A stretch of 64,000 bases of DNA from Yamadazyma tenuis (lineage: Eukaryota; Ascomycota; Pichiomycetes; Serinales; Debaryomycetaceae): NCBI RefSeq assembly GCF_029203305.1, contig NC_089466.1, positions 806,001 to 870,000 on the forward strand, written 5' to 3'. Position 1 is the stretch's first letter. Each line of letters begins with the position of its first letter. The notes below the pieces were generated by a model. The model worked only from the letters and a program-made list of their open reading frames with translations, was not told where the DNA came from and ran no database searches. Shown in pieces: positions 49,201 to 58,425 of this stretch. The position numbers were made by a program, and so were the translations under genes.

Positions 49201-51294
49201 AGGAGACAGTTGATTGACCAAGTCATTTCAACAGGAATCCCTGAATTAGATGATCCAGAACCTATTTCCTTGACCGTCAAGGCTTTCATGGAAAATGATT
49301 TGCCTCAAGAATTGATAGAGTTATTGGAAAAGATCATCTTAGAACCATCTCCTTTCAACGACAATACTTCTTTGCAAGGTCTTTTGATCTTAACAGCTAT
49401 CAAAGCTGATCCATCTCGTGTGATGAACTACATTGAAAAGTTGGATAAGTATGATCCTCAAGAAATTGCACCTTTATGTATCGATGCTCAATTGTACGAA
49501 GAAGCTTTCGAGATCTATGACAGATTCGAATTAAGAACTGACGCCATGAGAGTCTTGGTTGAAGACATTATGTCCTTGGACAGAGGTGAACAATACGCTG
49601 AGAAATTCAACACTTCGGAATTGTGGTATCAATTGGGTACTGCTCAATTGAATGGTTTGCGTATTCCAGAAGCTATTGAATCTTATGTCAAGTCCAAGAA
49701 CCCAGAGAACTTTGAACAAGTAATTGAAATTTCCGAACGTGCTGGTAAGGAAGAAGAATTGGTTCCTTTCTTGGATATGGCTAGAGAAACTTTGAGAGAG
49801 CCTTTGATTGATGGTGCTCTTATCAACTGTTACGCTTCTTTGGGTAGATTGTCTGAAATTGAACTGTTCGTTAGTGGTCCAAATGTTGCTGATTCTGAAT
49901 CTATTGGTGATAAATTATTTGAAGCCAAGAACTACAAGGGAGCTAAGATCTTGTATTCTAATGTTTCCAAATACTCTAAGTTGGCCACTACTTTGGTTTA
50001 CTTGGAAGATTACCAAGGGGCTGTTGAATGTGCCAGAAAGGCTTCGAATATTAATGTCTGGAAGCAGGTGAACAATGCTTGTATTGAGAATAAGGAATTC
50101 AGATTAGCTCAGATTTGTGGTTTAAACTTGATTATCGATGCTGAGGAATTACCCGAATTGGTCAAGACATATGAATGGAATGGTTACTTCAACGAATTGA
50201 TTTCTCTTTTCGAAAACGGGTTAAGCTTAGAAAGAGCCCATATGGGTATGTTCACTGAGTTGGCCATTTTGTATTCTAAGTACAGTCCAGAAAAAGTCAT
50301 GGAACACTTGAAATTGTTCTGGTCCAGAATCAACATTCCAAAGGTGTTAACTGCCTGTGAAGAAGCTCACTTGTATCCTGAATTGATCTTTTTGTACTGT
50401 CATTACGAAGAATGGGACAATGCTGCTTTGACAATGATTGAAAAATCTGAGGTTGCCTTTGATCACTTGTCGTTCAAGGAAATCATTGTTAAGGCACCAA
50501 ACTTGGAAATCTACTACAAGGCTATCAACTTCTACTTGGCTGAAAACCCATCCTTGTTAGTTGATTTGTTGTCAGTATTGGCTCCTAAGTTGGACTTACC
50601 AAGAGTCGTTAGAATGTTTGTAAAGTCTGACAACTTACCACTTATCAAACCATTCTTGATAAGTGTGTTGGAAAAGAACAACTCGGTTGTCAATGGTGCA
50701 TACCATGACTTGTTAATCGAAGAAGATGACTACAAGTCCTTGAAAGAGGCTATTGAAAATGACGCATACAATAGATTCAACTCTTTGGACTTGGCAGAAA
50801 GATTGGAAAATCACGAAATCATTTTCTTTAGACAAATTTCGGCTACGTTATACACCAAGAACAAGAAGTTCACAAAATCCATTTCTATCTTAAAGAACGA
50901 TAAATTATGGCCAGATTTGATCAAAACTGCTGCTGTGTCTAATTCTACTAAGATTGCCCATGAATTATTGGACTACTTTGTTGAAACTGGTAACCATGAA
51001 TGCTTTGTGGCCTTGTTATACACTTGTTATGATCTTATTGAATATGATTATGTTATTGAATTGACTTGGTTGCACAACTTGGCCAACTTTGTCAAACCAT
51101 ACGAAATTTCTGTTGCTGCTGAAAACCAGAAATTATTAAACGAAGTTTACGCTGATTTAAAGAAGAGAAGAGAAGCTGAGCAACAAGATGAAGATGCGCC
51201 TATTAACCAACCATTAATGATTACAAATGGTAATGCCGGCATGGCTGGAATTGGGTTCCAACCAACTGGGGCTGGATTTGGCAACCCCTATTAA
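46297..51294 (+). CDS. CHC1: Clathrin heavy chain
   Basis: Encodes 1665 residues, the full length of clathrin heavy chain, which forms the triskelion coat for Golgi and endocytic vesicles. The N-terminal seven-bladed propeller (about 1-330) begins with PIDFTELAQL. Then come the linker and the seven CHCR repeats (about 540-1570), with the highly conserved NLPLIKPFLI and NIPKVL blocks near the C-terminus. The light-chain and trimerisation region precedes the tail GMAGIGFQPTGAGFGNPY. Codon choice is strongly biased (Leu mainly TTG), in line with high expression. Partner adaptors in this window are ENT3 and, indirectly, LAS17. Confidence 0.98.
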   Translation: MSSDIPIDFTELAQLTLVGIQPASLDFKSTTLESDRYVCVRETGASGNTVAIVDLYNNNEVTRKNMTADNAIMHPTEFVISLRANGTTIQIFNLGSKQRLKSYTMDEPVVFWKWLNNEYLGLITGSAVFYWNVFDGTNNGPIKLTERHHSLNNAQIINIVAEPDLNWFAINGIAQEDGRIAGHIQLFSKTRNVSQAIEGHVSKFALIKLSGAAHPTKVFCVGNKNAQGQGNLHIIEIDHVDGNPPFPKKSVDIFFPPDATNDFPISLQASDKYGIVYILTKYGFIHLYDMETGSNLFVNRITADPVFTASAFKDGTGIITINKAGQVLSVEVSRDRIVPYVLDKLSNVSLALSLSSRGGFPGAENLFTQQFQNYLNQGDYTNAAKVAASSEQLRTPDTINKLKHITPAPGQISPILQYFSTLLDRGTLNKYESIELAKPVLQQDRKPLFEKWLKEDKLTSSEELGDIVKSYNDTTLALAVYIRANVHIKVVSSLAELGQFDKIMPYCQKVGYSPDYTNLIQNLVRVNPDKASEFATSLLQTPDSNINVENVADLFFSQNYIQQGTAFLLDALKNDSPAEGHLQTKVLEINLLHAPQVADAILGNNMFSHYDKPSIGKLCEKSGLFQRALEHYDDLKDIKRVIVHTNVLPNDWLVAYFGQLTVEQTVACIKELLSNNMQQNLQVIIQVATKYSDLIGPLNLIKIFETYKCTEGEYYYLSSIVNLTQEPDVVFKYIQCAARMNQPKEIERVVRDNNVYNGEKVKNFLKEFKLDDQLPLIIVCDRFNFVHDLILYLYKNQYFKFIEVYVQQVNSANTPQVVAGLLDVDCDETIIKNLLNSVIGRVPIKELVVEVEKRNRLKILLPFLEATLQGGSNDQEVYNTLAKIYIDSNNSPEKFLQENSNYDTLVVGKYCEKRDPYLAYISYSKGGNDDELINITNENKMYKYQARYLLAKSDFDLWNKVLGDDNIHRRQLIDQVISTGIPELDDPEPISLTVKAFMENDLPQELIELLEKIILEPSPFNDNTSLQGLLILTAIKADPSRVMNYIEKLDKYDPQEIAPLCIDAQLYEEAFEIYDRFELRTDAMRVLVEDIMSLDRGEQYAEKFNTSELWYQLGTAQLNGLRIPEAIESYVKSKNPENFEQVIEISERAGKEEELVPFLDMARETLREPLIDGALINCYASLGRLSEIELFVSGPNVADSESIGDKLFEAKNYKGAKILYSNVSKYSKLATTLVYLEDYQGAVECARKASNINVWKQVNNACIENKEFRLAQICGLNLIIDAEELPELVKTYEWNGYFNELISLFENGLSLERAHMGMFTELAILYSKYSPEKVMEHLKLFWSRINIPKVLTACEEAHLYPELIFLYCHYEEWDNAALTMIEKSEVAFDHLSFKEIIVKAPNLEIYYKAINFYLAENPSLLVDLLSVLAPKLDLPRVVRMFVKSDNLPLIKPFLISVLEKNNSVVNGAYHDLLIEEDDYKSLKEAIENDAYNRFNSLDLAERLENHEIIFFRQISATLYTKNKKFTKSISILKNDKLWPDLIKTAAVSNSTKIAHELLDYFVETGNHECFVALLYTCYDLIEYDYVIELTWLHNLANFVKPYEISVAAENQKLLNEVYADLKKRREAEQQDEDAPINQPLMITNGNAGMAGIGFQPTGAGFGNPY

Positions 51295-51395
51295 AACAAT
51301 CAAAAGTATTCTGTTTTGTTTTACCGTTTTCTTGAATAGATAATATACCGCTATATTGTACTAGAATACATTGTAAGTTTATATTTTGATTATTC

Positions 51396-52445
51396 CTACC
51401 ATTGAATCATGCCGTCATTGAGTAAATGGATCAACCACCTTTTAAGCTCAAACTCTGCATCGACAAGTTTTACGCCTATCAAGCGGGCATTGTGCATGTT
51501 TAGCTTTTGAGTCATGAAGTGGTCCACAAGATTTAACTGGAAAGAAACTTCTTTGATTTGGCCTTCCGCTATCACAAGTTGGAGCTTATGTCGTATATCT
51601 TTGTTGAACTGTAAGTTTATATGTGACATGGCATCATCAGCACTTATCTCGTCAAATACTTTGATATTCCCATAAACTGAGGCTCTGGGAGACTTCAAGT
51701 CTGCAAAAGACATGTTATGTAATTTGTGCATGAGGTCTGACACAAATAATGCTCTGCTAAGAGAAGCATGAATTGCATGGGCAAATACAGCAATTTCTTT
51801 GTCATTAAATCCTTCTGGGTCGATTCCATGTACCATATTGTTCACCATATCCTGCTGAAGAGTATGCTTGAATACTTTCCATTTTTCAACAGATCCCTTG
51901 GTCTTACTGTCTATGGTCTCTCTCCTCAAAATCACATAATTAGGACTTAAAAACCGCTTGTTGAAACTGTCGAACCGGTCGAATCTCAACCCCAAGCACG
52001 AATTGTCATTCAAAGGAAACGCTGTGAGTCCTCCAAGGCGGTACAAATTTTCATAGAGAATGTTCTCTTTTAGGGCTATTATCTTGCGTGCGCTTTGAGC
52101 AGATTCAAGCGTCAAATCATTAATATCTATCCGTTTAACAATCCTAGGCTCGAAGTCCTTGCCGACATTGAAGTAATCCGAGACAGACTCGTCAAAGTAT
52201 GTGTGCTGTACAATAGGAGGAACATTTTCATCATATTGGTCTTGTGGTCTTTTCTTCCTCTTCTCCAAGTTCTTGAGTCGCTGCAAAGATACTCTTTCAG
52301 TCTCCACCAACTTGTTCAATTGTTTCAGTTCTTCTTTCTCTCTTTGTAGCTCAGCTTCTAGCCCCTCTATTTCTTTCTTCAAACTGTCGATATCATTTTC
52401 TATGCCATTGATTTCTTGTGTTAGAGCATCTCCATCGATATCCAT
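51396..52445 (-). CDS. MCM21: Kinetochore COMA subunit Mcm21 (CENP-O)
   Basis: Encodes 349 residues. An N-terminal coiled coil (about residues 5-68) precedes the CENP-O double RWD fold. The diagnostic block is ENILYENLYRLGGLTAFPL, followed by LGLRFDRFDSFNKRFLSPNY and VILRRE. Mcm21 joins Ctf19, Okp1 and Ame1 in the COMA complex of the inner kinetochore. It is divergent from the RGD2-like gene, with 132 bp between ATGs. Confidence 0.88.
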   Translation of the reverse strand: MDIDGDALTQEINGIENDIDSLKKEIEGLEAELQREKEELKQLNKLVETERVSLQRLKNLEKRKKRPQDQYDENVPPIVQHTYFDESVSDYFNVGKDFEPRIVKRIDINDLTLESAQSARKIIALKENILYENLYRLGGLTAFPLNDNSCLGLRFDRFDSFNKRFLSPNYVILRRETIDSKTKGSVEKWKVFKHTLQQDMVNNMVHGIDPEGFNDKEIAVFAHAIHASLSRALFVSDLMHKLHNMSFADLKSPRASVYGNIKVFDEISADDAMSHINLQFNKDIRHKLQLVIAEGQIKEVSFQLNLVDHFMTQKLNMHNARLIGVKLVDAEFELKRWLIHLLNDGMIQW

Positions 52446-52577
52446 TGTATATTTACAGAAAAATAAAACGCGATCCAGATCAACAACAACTGTCTCGAGT
52501 TTAATTTACATTCCCACTGGGTTTTAGTCAACTAGATCCAACGCTGAACTATAACAAGTTTTATCAACACCATTAAC

Positions 52578-55343
52578 ATGAGTGATAGCTTTGCCAACCT
52601 ATATTGGTCCCCCGATTATGTAACAGGGATTGATAGTTTGAAAAAACAGACAAACGTCTCGTTAAAACAACTTCATGAACTACGCCAATTGGTCTTTAAC
52701 TTCATGAACTATTATCATGCCAACAGTCAGTTCCTCGATAAAATGGTAGGTGACCTGTCACACTCGTCTTTCAATCCTGAAACTATTGATATGCCTCCTA
52801 AACCAGCACTATCACGTGAATGGTTGAAGAGAAGAAACGTTTCACAGGGGAATAGACAACAAGAAGCCATGAAAACCACAGACCTGTCTGGACCAACTTC
52901 ACCAAGTAAAATTGAAAAAGTGACGATGGATGTGCTATTATCGCTGTATGTAAAAGATATCAGTTCAGAGGCTTTGACTTTACAAGGTTTGGCTTCTGTG
53001 ATAGACAGAGAGGTGTTAGAGCACATTAATGATTTTATTAAAAACCACGAGCCTTATATCCATACCAGCATTGATCATCTAGATCAAGTGGTCAATGACT
53101 ATATAACCACCTACGCTGACGTGGAAAAAGTGAAGGCTGACTACAATGAATGCAAGCGTGCAAAAGAGTTTGCTGATAATGATGCCAATTCCAGGCAAAA
53201 GAGTGTCGAAGACTCTGAAAACACCACTGCTGATGAAATAGAGGAGAATACCTCGTTTGCTTCTGAGTCTTCAGTAACGTTGAATGAAACAAATGACAGC
53301 GTCAAAGATGAAGAGGGTTCTGAAGGACAAGAATTTGACTTTCCTCTCACTATAGGGCCTGCTAAATTGAGGTCACAGAAGGAGTTATCGTCATTTCTCA
53401 GGGATTGCATGTCTCGTATTGAGATGACGAAAAGAACCTTCCCATTACCAGGACAGAAACCTGAAATATTCAGTGGCGATGAACTCTGCAAGTTCTTGGT
53501 ATACAGAAGACCGTTCAAACTAAATACTACTCGAATAAATTTGGAACGGTTTGGACAGGGGCTCCTAGACTTGAAGTTGATTGTTGGTACTGGTCTTGTG
53601 GGATCCAAGAGGTTCAAAAGTGAAGGTATGTGGTTCGAATGGTCTGAATTAGCTGAATATGTGTCCAAGTATGAAGGTTCTACGGTAGTATCTCCTCCCT
53701 CTTCTCTCAGCTCAGCTGAAAAGCCGAAGATGAGAATTATCGATGAACAGACATCTAAGCAAGTGAATGAAATTGCATCGCAAACAGGAAAGAAGTTTAA
53801 TGACATGTTTCGTTCGATGAAGATCTCCATCTTGCACACAAACTACCCAGAACGATTAGAGAAGTTGGAAGAGGAATATAATGAAAAATACTATGAATTA
53901 TACGAATTGAAATACTTGATTGAGTATGAAGTTCGTGATAAAACTCAATACCTTGAGAAGTTCGAGAAGATGAAGATTGGTTTGATTTATCAATCGCTCC
54001 TGAAACTTCTGGAATTGATTTACAACTTTTCATTGAAATCAACCACCAGGCTTCGAGATTTTGCCTCAAACATGTTAACCAATTTGAACAATCCACAGAA
54101 TTACGAAAATGATTATCACAAATTACTCGACACATTCAGTACTGGGATCTATTCTCCTTCAATATTGTCCCCAGACAACTTCAAGAAAAACCTGTACAGT
54201 ACAACTCAAGCCAATAATAACTTTCAAAATCTCAAACTACAGTTTAACCTATACAAAGATATTCCATTGCAGTTGCAGTTGTTTCAAACTGACAAGGAAA
54301 ATGAACTTTTGAGCTTTGCTTCTTTGCCATTCTTTATCTACCAACTAACAAGACTAATTGAGAATAAAGAGCAAAATCTTGAAAACTTGAAAGACTCGTG
54401 GGAATCTGTTATTGATCACAGGGGATATTGGCACCTCCAGGAAGAGATAATTGAAGCTATCAGTGAAGAAAACTTTGAAAACATAACCATTTCGGATGAG
54501 GATTCAGTTCAACAGAAGATGATTGAAAAAATAATTGCACTTTTGAATAGCCAAACTCCTAAAGCATTGATAAATTTCTACAAGAACTGGCTTCTACAGA
54601 TAGCAGACTCTTTGATCCCCTGTCTGGTCTATGATTCGTTGATTCATCTTCATGGTAGAGAGGATGCAAAACCTGTGAATCATGATGAATTGGTGAAGAT
54701 ATTGTCTTCTATTCCACGAGCTAATGTCAGTGCATTGGTGTTCCTTTTGGAACATATTAGTATGGTTTACGGTTTAAGTCTGATTCCAAGCTTTGGCTTC
54801 TGTGATGACTTCCCTGATGAGCTCAAGCCCAGTACTAAAGAATCTGAGGTCAAGGAGGCTGTTCACAAATTGAACTCTATGGACGCTATTGGAGCTGTTC
54901 CTTTTATGCACTTAATCTTCAGGCCTTCACCCATCAGGTCAGCCGGTGGTCTCAAGCCTCCCCTTCAAGTGTATAATTCAATCCTTGAAGGGTTGTTGGA
55001 CCTTGAACTTAGATGCGATTTGTTTAACAACTTGGTCAGTAACGAAAAGAATTACATTGAAAGGAAACAACAGGAAAGGAACAACTTGGGTCTCCAAAAG
55101 AAAGTTTCCATTCCTTTGAGTCCACGCAAACCACCCATTCCCACTATTGGAATAATGAGCCCCAAAGCTCTATCTGCTTCAGACAGTTTTTCTTTGAGAC
55201 CATTCCATACCAAGGTTACACCGGCACCTTCGCCCAGTGCGTCCCCAAGACATCTCTCCCGAGAGCTGCACGAACATAGGGACAGAAGTGTGAGTGGAAC
55301 ATTTTTGCCTCCAGCTATAGATGTTGAATTTGCCGAAGATTAA
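52578..55343 (+). CDS. RGD2: Rgd2-like Rho GTPase-activating protein with F-BAR and DEP domains
   Basis: Encodes 921 residues. An F-BAR domain begins at once (MSDSFANLYWSPDYVTGIDSL in part) and is interrupted, as in yeast Rgd2, by a DEP domain at about 285-365 (FSGDELCKFLVYRRPFKLN to FKSEGMWFEW). F-BAR helices resume at about 390-500, and a RhoGAP domain follows at about 575-720 (SLPFFIYQLTRLIENKEQN; ANVSALVFLLEHISMVYG). The usual GIFR arginine-finger motif is not obvious; DHRGYW occupies about that place. The C-terminus is Ser/Pro-rich. Rgd2 acts on Cdc42 and Rho5 in yeast. It is longer than yeast Rgd2 (714). Confidence 0.86.
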   Translation: MSDSFANLYWSPDYVTGIDSLKKQTNVSLKQLHELRQLVFNFMNYYHANSQFLDKMVGDLSHSSFNPETIDMPPKPALSREWLKRRNVSQGNRQQEAMKTTDLSGPTSPSKIEKVTMDVLLSLYVKDISSEALTLQGLASVIDREVLEHINDFIKNHEPYIHTSIDHLDQVVNDYITTYADVEKVKADYNECKRAKEFADNDANSRQKSVEDSENTTADEIEENTSFASESSVTLNETNDSVKDEEGSEGQEFDFPLTIGPAKLRSQKELSSFLRDCMSRIEMTKRTFPLPGQKPEIFSGDELCKFLVYRRPFKLNTTRINLERFGQGLLDLKLIVGTGLVGSKRFKSEGMWFEWSELAEYVSKYEGSTVVSPPSSLSSAEKPKMRIIDEQTSKQVNEIASQTGKKFNDMFRSMKISILHTNYPERLEKLEEEYNEKYYELYELKYLIEYEVRDKTQYLEKFEKMKIGLIYQSLLKLLELIYNFSLKSTTRLRDFASNMLTNLNNPQNYENDYHKLLDTFSTGIYSPSILSPDNFKKNLYSTTQANNNFQNLKLQFNLYKDIPLQLQLFQTDKENELLSFASLPFFIYQLTRLIENKEQNLENLKDSWESVIDHRGYWHLQEEIIEAISEENFENITISDEDSVQQKMIEKIIALLNSQTPKALINFYKNWLLQIADSLIPCLVYDSLIHLHGREDAKPVNHDELVKILSSIPRANVSALVFLLEHISMVYGLSLIPSFGFCDDFPDELKPSTKESEVKEAVHKLNSMDAIGAVPFMHLIFRPSPIRSAGGLKPPLQVYNSILEGLLDLELRCDLFNNLVSNEKNYIERKQQERNNLGLQKKVSIPLSPRKPPIPTIGIMSPKALSASDSFSLRPFHTKVTPAPSPSASPRHLSRELHEHRDRSVSGTFLPPAIDVEFAED

Positions 55344-55389
55344 TAAAAGAGTTCATAAGCACATTAAAAATATATACAAGCACTTTCAA

Positions 55390-56568
55390 CTATTTATACA
55401 TCTTATCATTCTTGAAATTTCCCGTCATCGTCACTTTCAGAATCTTTCTAAGACCATGAACACTAACCCGAAGGTATATGAACAAAAGCAAGAAACTTCC
55501 CGCTATAACAACGGGAAACCCAAAGTCCGTTTCCTCGATGAAATTCTCTAAATTCATACCGTACACGGCAGCAGCATACAAAGCTACCGCCATAGATAAC
55601 ATCCCCACCCCGAATTTTAAACCAAGAAGCATGATTTCATTTCTATTGGAGTCCAAAATGATATTAACAATTTCATTTGTAGACTTGGTTTGAGCGATCA
55701 AGTTTTGAACCTTTTGAACGATTTCATCCATCGTCACATAATAGGCTTCCAACAAAAGCTCTACTTCTTCGTGATTCGAATTGAACCGTTTTTCGTTCAA
55801 ATACAAGGAATTTAATACGTCGTCATTATCAAGAACTTCGTCCAACGAGTCTCTCACCAAAGTGGCTTTCCTGAGAAACTGGGTCATTTTCTTGGACTGG
55901 ATCAACAAGTAACGGAGTCGATGACTGTCTATTGAGTCTTCTAGGCCATCCAACAAATTCTTTAAACTGGTGGTGTGGAGTTTCATTTCCAGGCTCAACT
56001 CCTCCACCACGTGATTCAAAATGGTCTCAAGGGCTCTGAATTCATACGGCAACTGACTGGATTCCGCTTGGTTTCCCAACCCTTTGCGCATATTCTCGAG
56101 TAAAGTACCATGAGTGTATGACTCGTTTAGTCCCGCTCCAGCTGGTCCTTCAGCCGTCAGTGTGGGGTTATCGAATAGTACTACCATATCTGGTTTGATC
56201 ATGGCCCTAATATTGAGTAGGTTTAAAAGAATTCCACTTGATCTCGTTACTATGGATGGAACAACTTCAAGATTAATATAACTGGCCGAGTTGGGAGTAT
56301 TAGTTTTTGAAATCTTCCTCAAGTCTCTGGCCACCAAGTTATTGCTCTTGAGAAACTCCAGACGCTTTATATCTTTACCTTGGATCCTTATGTTGCCTTG
56401 TTGATCGAATATAGTGCATCGGATATAGTCATCGTTAGTTTTATTGGAAGTTAGAGTTTTGGAAACAAGCATATCGGTTATGGTGTCATCAGATATTTGG
56501 GTGATATGCCGACGGAAGCCTCTTGTTAGACAGGTTGTTGGTCTTACTAGTGTTTTTAAACCATACAT
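55390..56568 (-). CDS. Mitochondrial magnesium channel of the MRS2/LPE10 family
   Basis: Encodes 392 residues of the CorA/Mrs2 superfamily in the inner mitochondrial membrane. A basic presequence (MYGLKTLVRPTTCLTRGFRR) is followed by the helical matrix domain (PYEFRALETILNHVVEELSLE). Two C-terminal membrane helices are separated by the channel signature GMN at 337-339 (YGMNLENFIEE). The length is nearer to Lpe10/Mfm1 (413) than to Mrs2 (470), so I cannot pick one. The ATG at 56568 is the first in frame. Confidence 0.92.
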   Translation of the reverse strand: MYGLKTLVRPTTCLTRGFRRHITQISDDTITDMLVSKTLTSNKTNDDYIRCTIFDQQGNIRIQGKDIKRLEFLKSNNLVARDLRKISKTNTPNSASYINLEVVPSIVTRSSGILLNLLNIRAMIKPDMVVLFDNPTLTAEGPAGAGLNESYTHGTLLENMRKGLGNQAESSQLPYEFRALETILNHVVEELSLEMKLHTTSLKNLLDGLEDSIDSHRLRYLLIQSKKMTQFLRKATLVRDSLDEVLDNDDVLNSLYLNEKRFNSNHEEVELLLEAYYVTMDEIVQKVQNLIAQTKSTNEIVNIILDSNRNEIMLLGLKFGVGMLSMAVALYAAAVYGMNLENFIEETDFGFPVVIAGSFLLLFIYLRVSVHGLRKILKVTMTGNFKNDKMYK

Positions 56569-56724
56569 TATTTTCTCCCCTTCCTTGTACTCTCTCAATA
56601 GGGTTTTATTCTGTTTTTAGAACTATAACGCGAAAGAAGAAAATAGCTCGCTTAACTAACTTGTTTACCTGCCACGATACACATTCGACAAAAGAGCGTT
56701 CAAGAGTTACAAGTAAGTTCAAGG

Positions 56725-58323
56725 ATGTCGACAAGAGTGTTTTCGGGAGAAGAGTTGACTGTGTGTGAGCAGGTTGGAAAAGGAGGGTTTGGTGTTGTTT
56801 ACAGAGGCCTTATAAAAACTACTAACGAAGAGGTTGCAATTAAGCAAATTGACTTAGAGAATGACCAAACCGATTTATATGAAATCAATAAAGAAATTCA
56901 AATTATAAGCGAATGTCGGCTTCCTCAAATCACTAGGTTCATGGGGTGTTTTGTGAAGAACTACAAGCTATGGGTGATCATGGAATTTGTTAATGGCGGC
57001 TCGTTATTTGAGTTGTTGTTTCCAGGCCCAGTTCAAGACGAGAAAATTATCCTGATAATTGCCAAAGAAATTTTGATAGCTTTGGAATACTTGCACAATC
57101 AAGGTAAGATTCATAGAGACTTGAAGTCCCAGAACATCTTATTGAGTTCGAGTGGTGAGGTGAAATTGACTGACTTTGGTGTATCTACGCAATTGTCTTC
57201 CAATTTCTCCAGAAGAAACACCACTGTTGGTACGCCATATTGGATGGCTCCGGAGGTTATTTTGAATAATAATGGTGGCCACAATAGTAAAGCTGACATG
57301 TGGTCATTGGGTTGCTGCTTATATGAATTATTTCAAGGCAAACCACCTTTACAAAATCAATATCCGCCAATGAAGGCATTGAGATATATTTCAAGATGTA
57401 TCAAAGACGAGGATTTTGCGCAGTTGATTGACTTGGATTCCTTACAGATCTCAGATAACTTCAGGGACTTTTTGCTGAAGTGCTTTATTATTGATCCCAA
57501 GGAAAGGTTTAGTGCTTCCAAGCTTTTGAAGCATAAGTTCATCACCAAAAACACTACTCTGTCAGTTGAACAACAAAAACTTGTCAAGGGTTTGATCACA
57601 AGAAAGCACTTATGGGATCAAGAGAATCATGTTTTGAAAACTCAGAAGTTCTACTTACCAACAGAAATGGTGGAAAATCAGCAGAAGTGGGCCACTGAGG
57701 AAAGTGAAGAGAATGCAGAGACAATAAAGTTCGATATCTCCACTATCAGTTACTCTAATAGTAGTGATTATCCAAGTCCAAAGTCCAGCACACATAGTTC
57801 TTCTGTTTCGCCGCCTTCGACTCTCGATACAGAGGTTGAAACTACCCGTCAAACTACAGATTTTTCCAAGAAAAAAGCCAACTACCAAACCTTAACCGAA
57901 AATAACTCCAAACAAAAAAACTTGGTAAAGACCGTTCAGCCTGAACTCAATCGAATCCTCAATAAGGTCTTTCATAAGCTTGAAACCAGGAACAATTTAT
58001 CCACTGAACAATATGACTTATTGGTCACATTAAATCAGACAATCGTGGAGCTATTTACCTTTTCCAACTATGATCCTAAAAGTAACTCTAGCAACAAAAT
58101 TCTTGTGTGCCAGTATGTTAAGTACTTTTTGAAAGAATTGACGAAAACGGAGAACGTTGATAACTCTAGACTAATGCTTCAAAAAATGATAATACCTTCA
58201 GACATGAAAAATTTTTCAGACATTAACGAAACCATCAAACTAAAAAAGAAAACTAATGACCCCCTCGACGAGATTGAAAGCAGCCTTTTCGAAACGTGGA
58301 TTAATGAGATGAAAAGTAATTAG
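56725..58323 (+). CDS. Sps1-like STE20/GCK-family protein kinase
   Basis: Encodes 532 residues. The kinase domain (about 11-273) is complete: glycine loop GKGGFGVVYRG, Lys40 (VAIKQ), catalytic HRDLKSQN (Asp132), DFGVS (Asp150) and the STE20-type activation segment GTPYWMAPEVI. GCK-III kinases such as Sps1 and Kic1 share this form; KADMWSLGCCLYELFQGKPPL and PPMKALRYI are closest to Sps1. The C-terminal 240 residues are Ser/Thr-rich and end in a helical part. Sps1 acts in spore wall formation and Kic1 in cell-wall integrity, so the role here is open. Confidence 0.9.
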   Translation: MSTRVFSGEELTVCEQVGKGGFGVVYRGLIKTTNEEVAIKQIDLENDQTDLYEINKEIQIISECRLPQITRFMGCFVKNYKLWVIMEFVNGGSLFELLFPGPVQDEKIILIIAKEILIALEYLHNQGKIHRDLKSQNILLSSSGEVKLTDFGVSTQLSSNFSRRNTTVGTPYWMAPEVILNNNGGHNSKADMWSLGCCLYELFQGKPPLQNQYPPMKALRYISRCIKDEDFAQLIDLDSLQISDNFRDFLLKCFIIDPKERFSASKLLKHKFITKNTTLSVEQQKLVKGLITRKHLWDQENHVLKTQKFYLPTEMVENQQKWATEESEENAETIKFDISTISYSNSSDYPSPKSSTHSSSVSPPSTLDTEVETTRQTTDFSKKKANYQTLTENNSKQKNLVKTVQPELNRILNKVFHKLETRNNLSTEQYDLLVTLNQTIVELFTFSNYDPKSNSSNKILVCQYVKYFLKELTKTENVDNSRLMLQKMIIPSDMKNFSDINETIKLKKKTNDPLDEIESSLFETWINEMKSN

Positions 58324-58425
58324 ACTTTGTATATAATCAGCATTAGGTATTCAAATCGCATTTTTGCAGTCAAATCTCATTCGCGTTGAACAAAAAAATC
58401 AAACAAAAAGCGCATATCAACCAGT

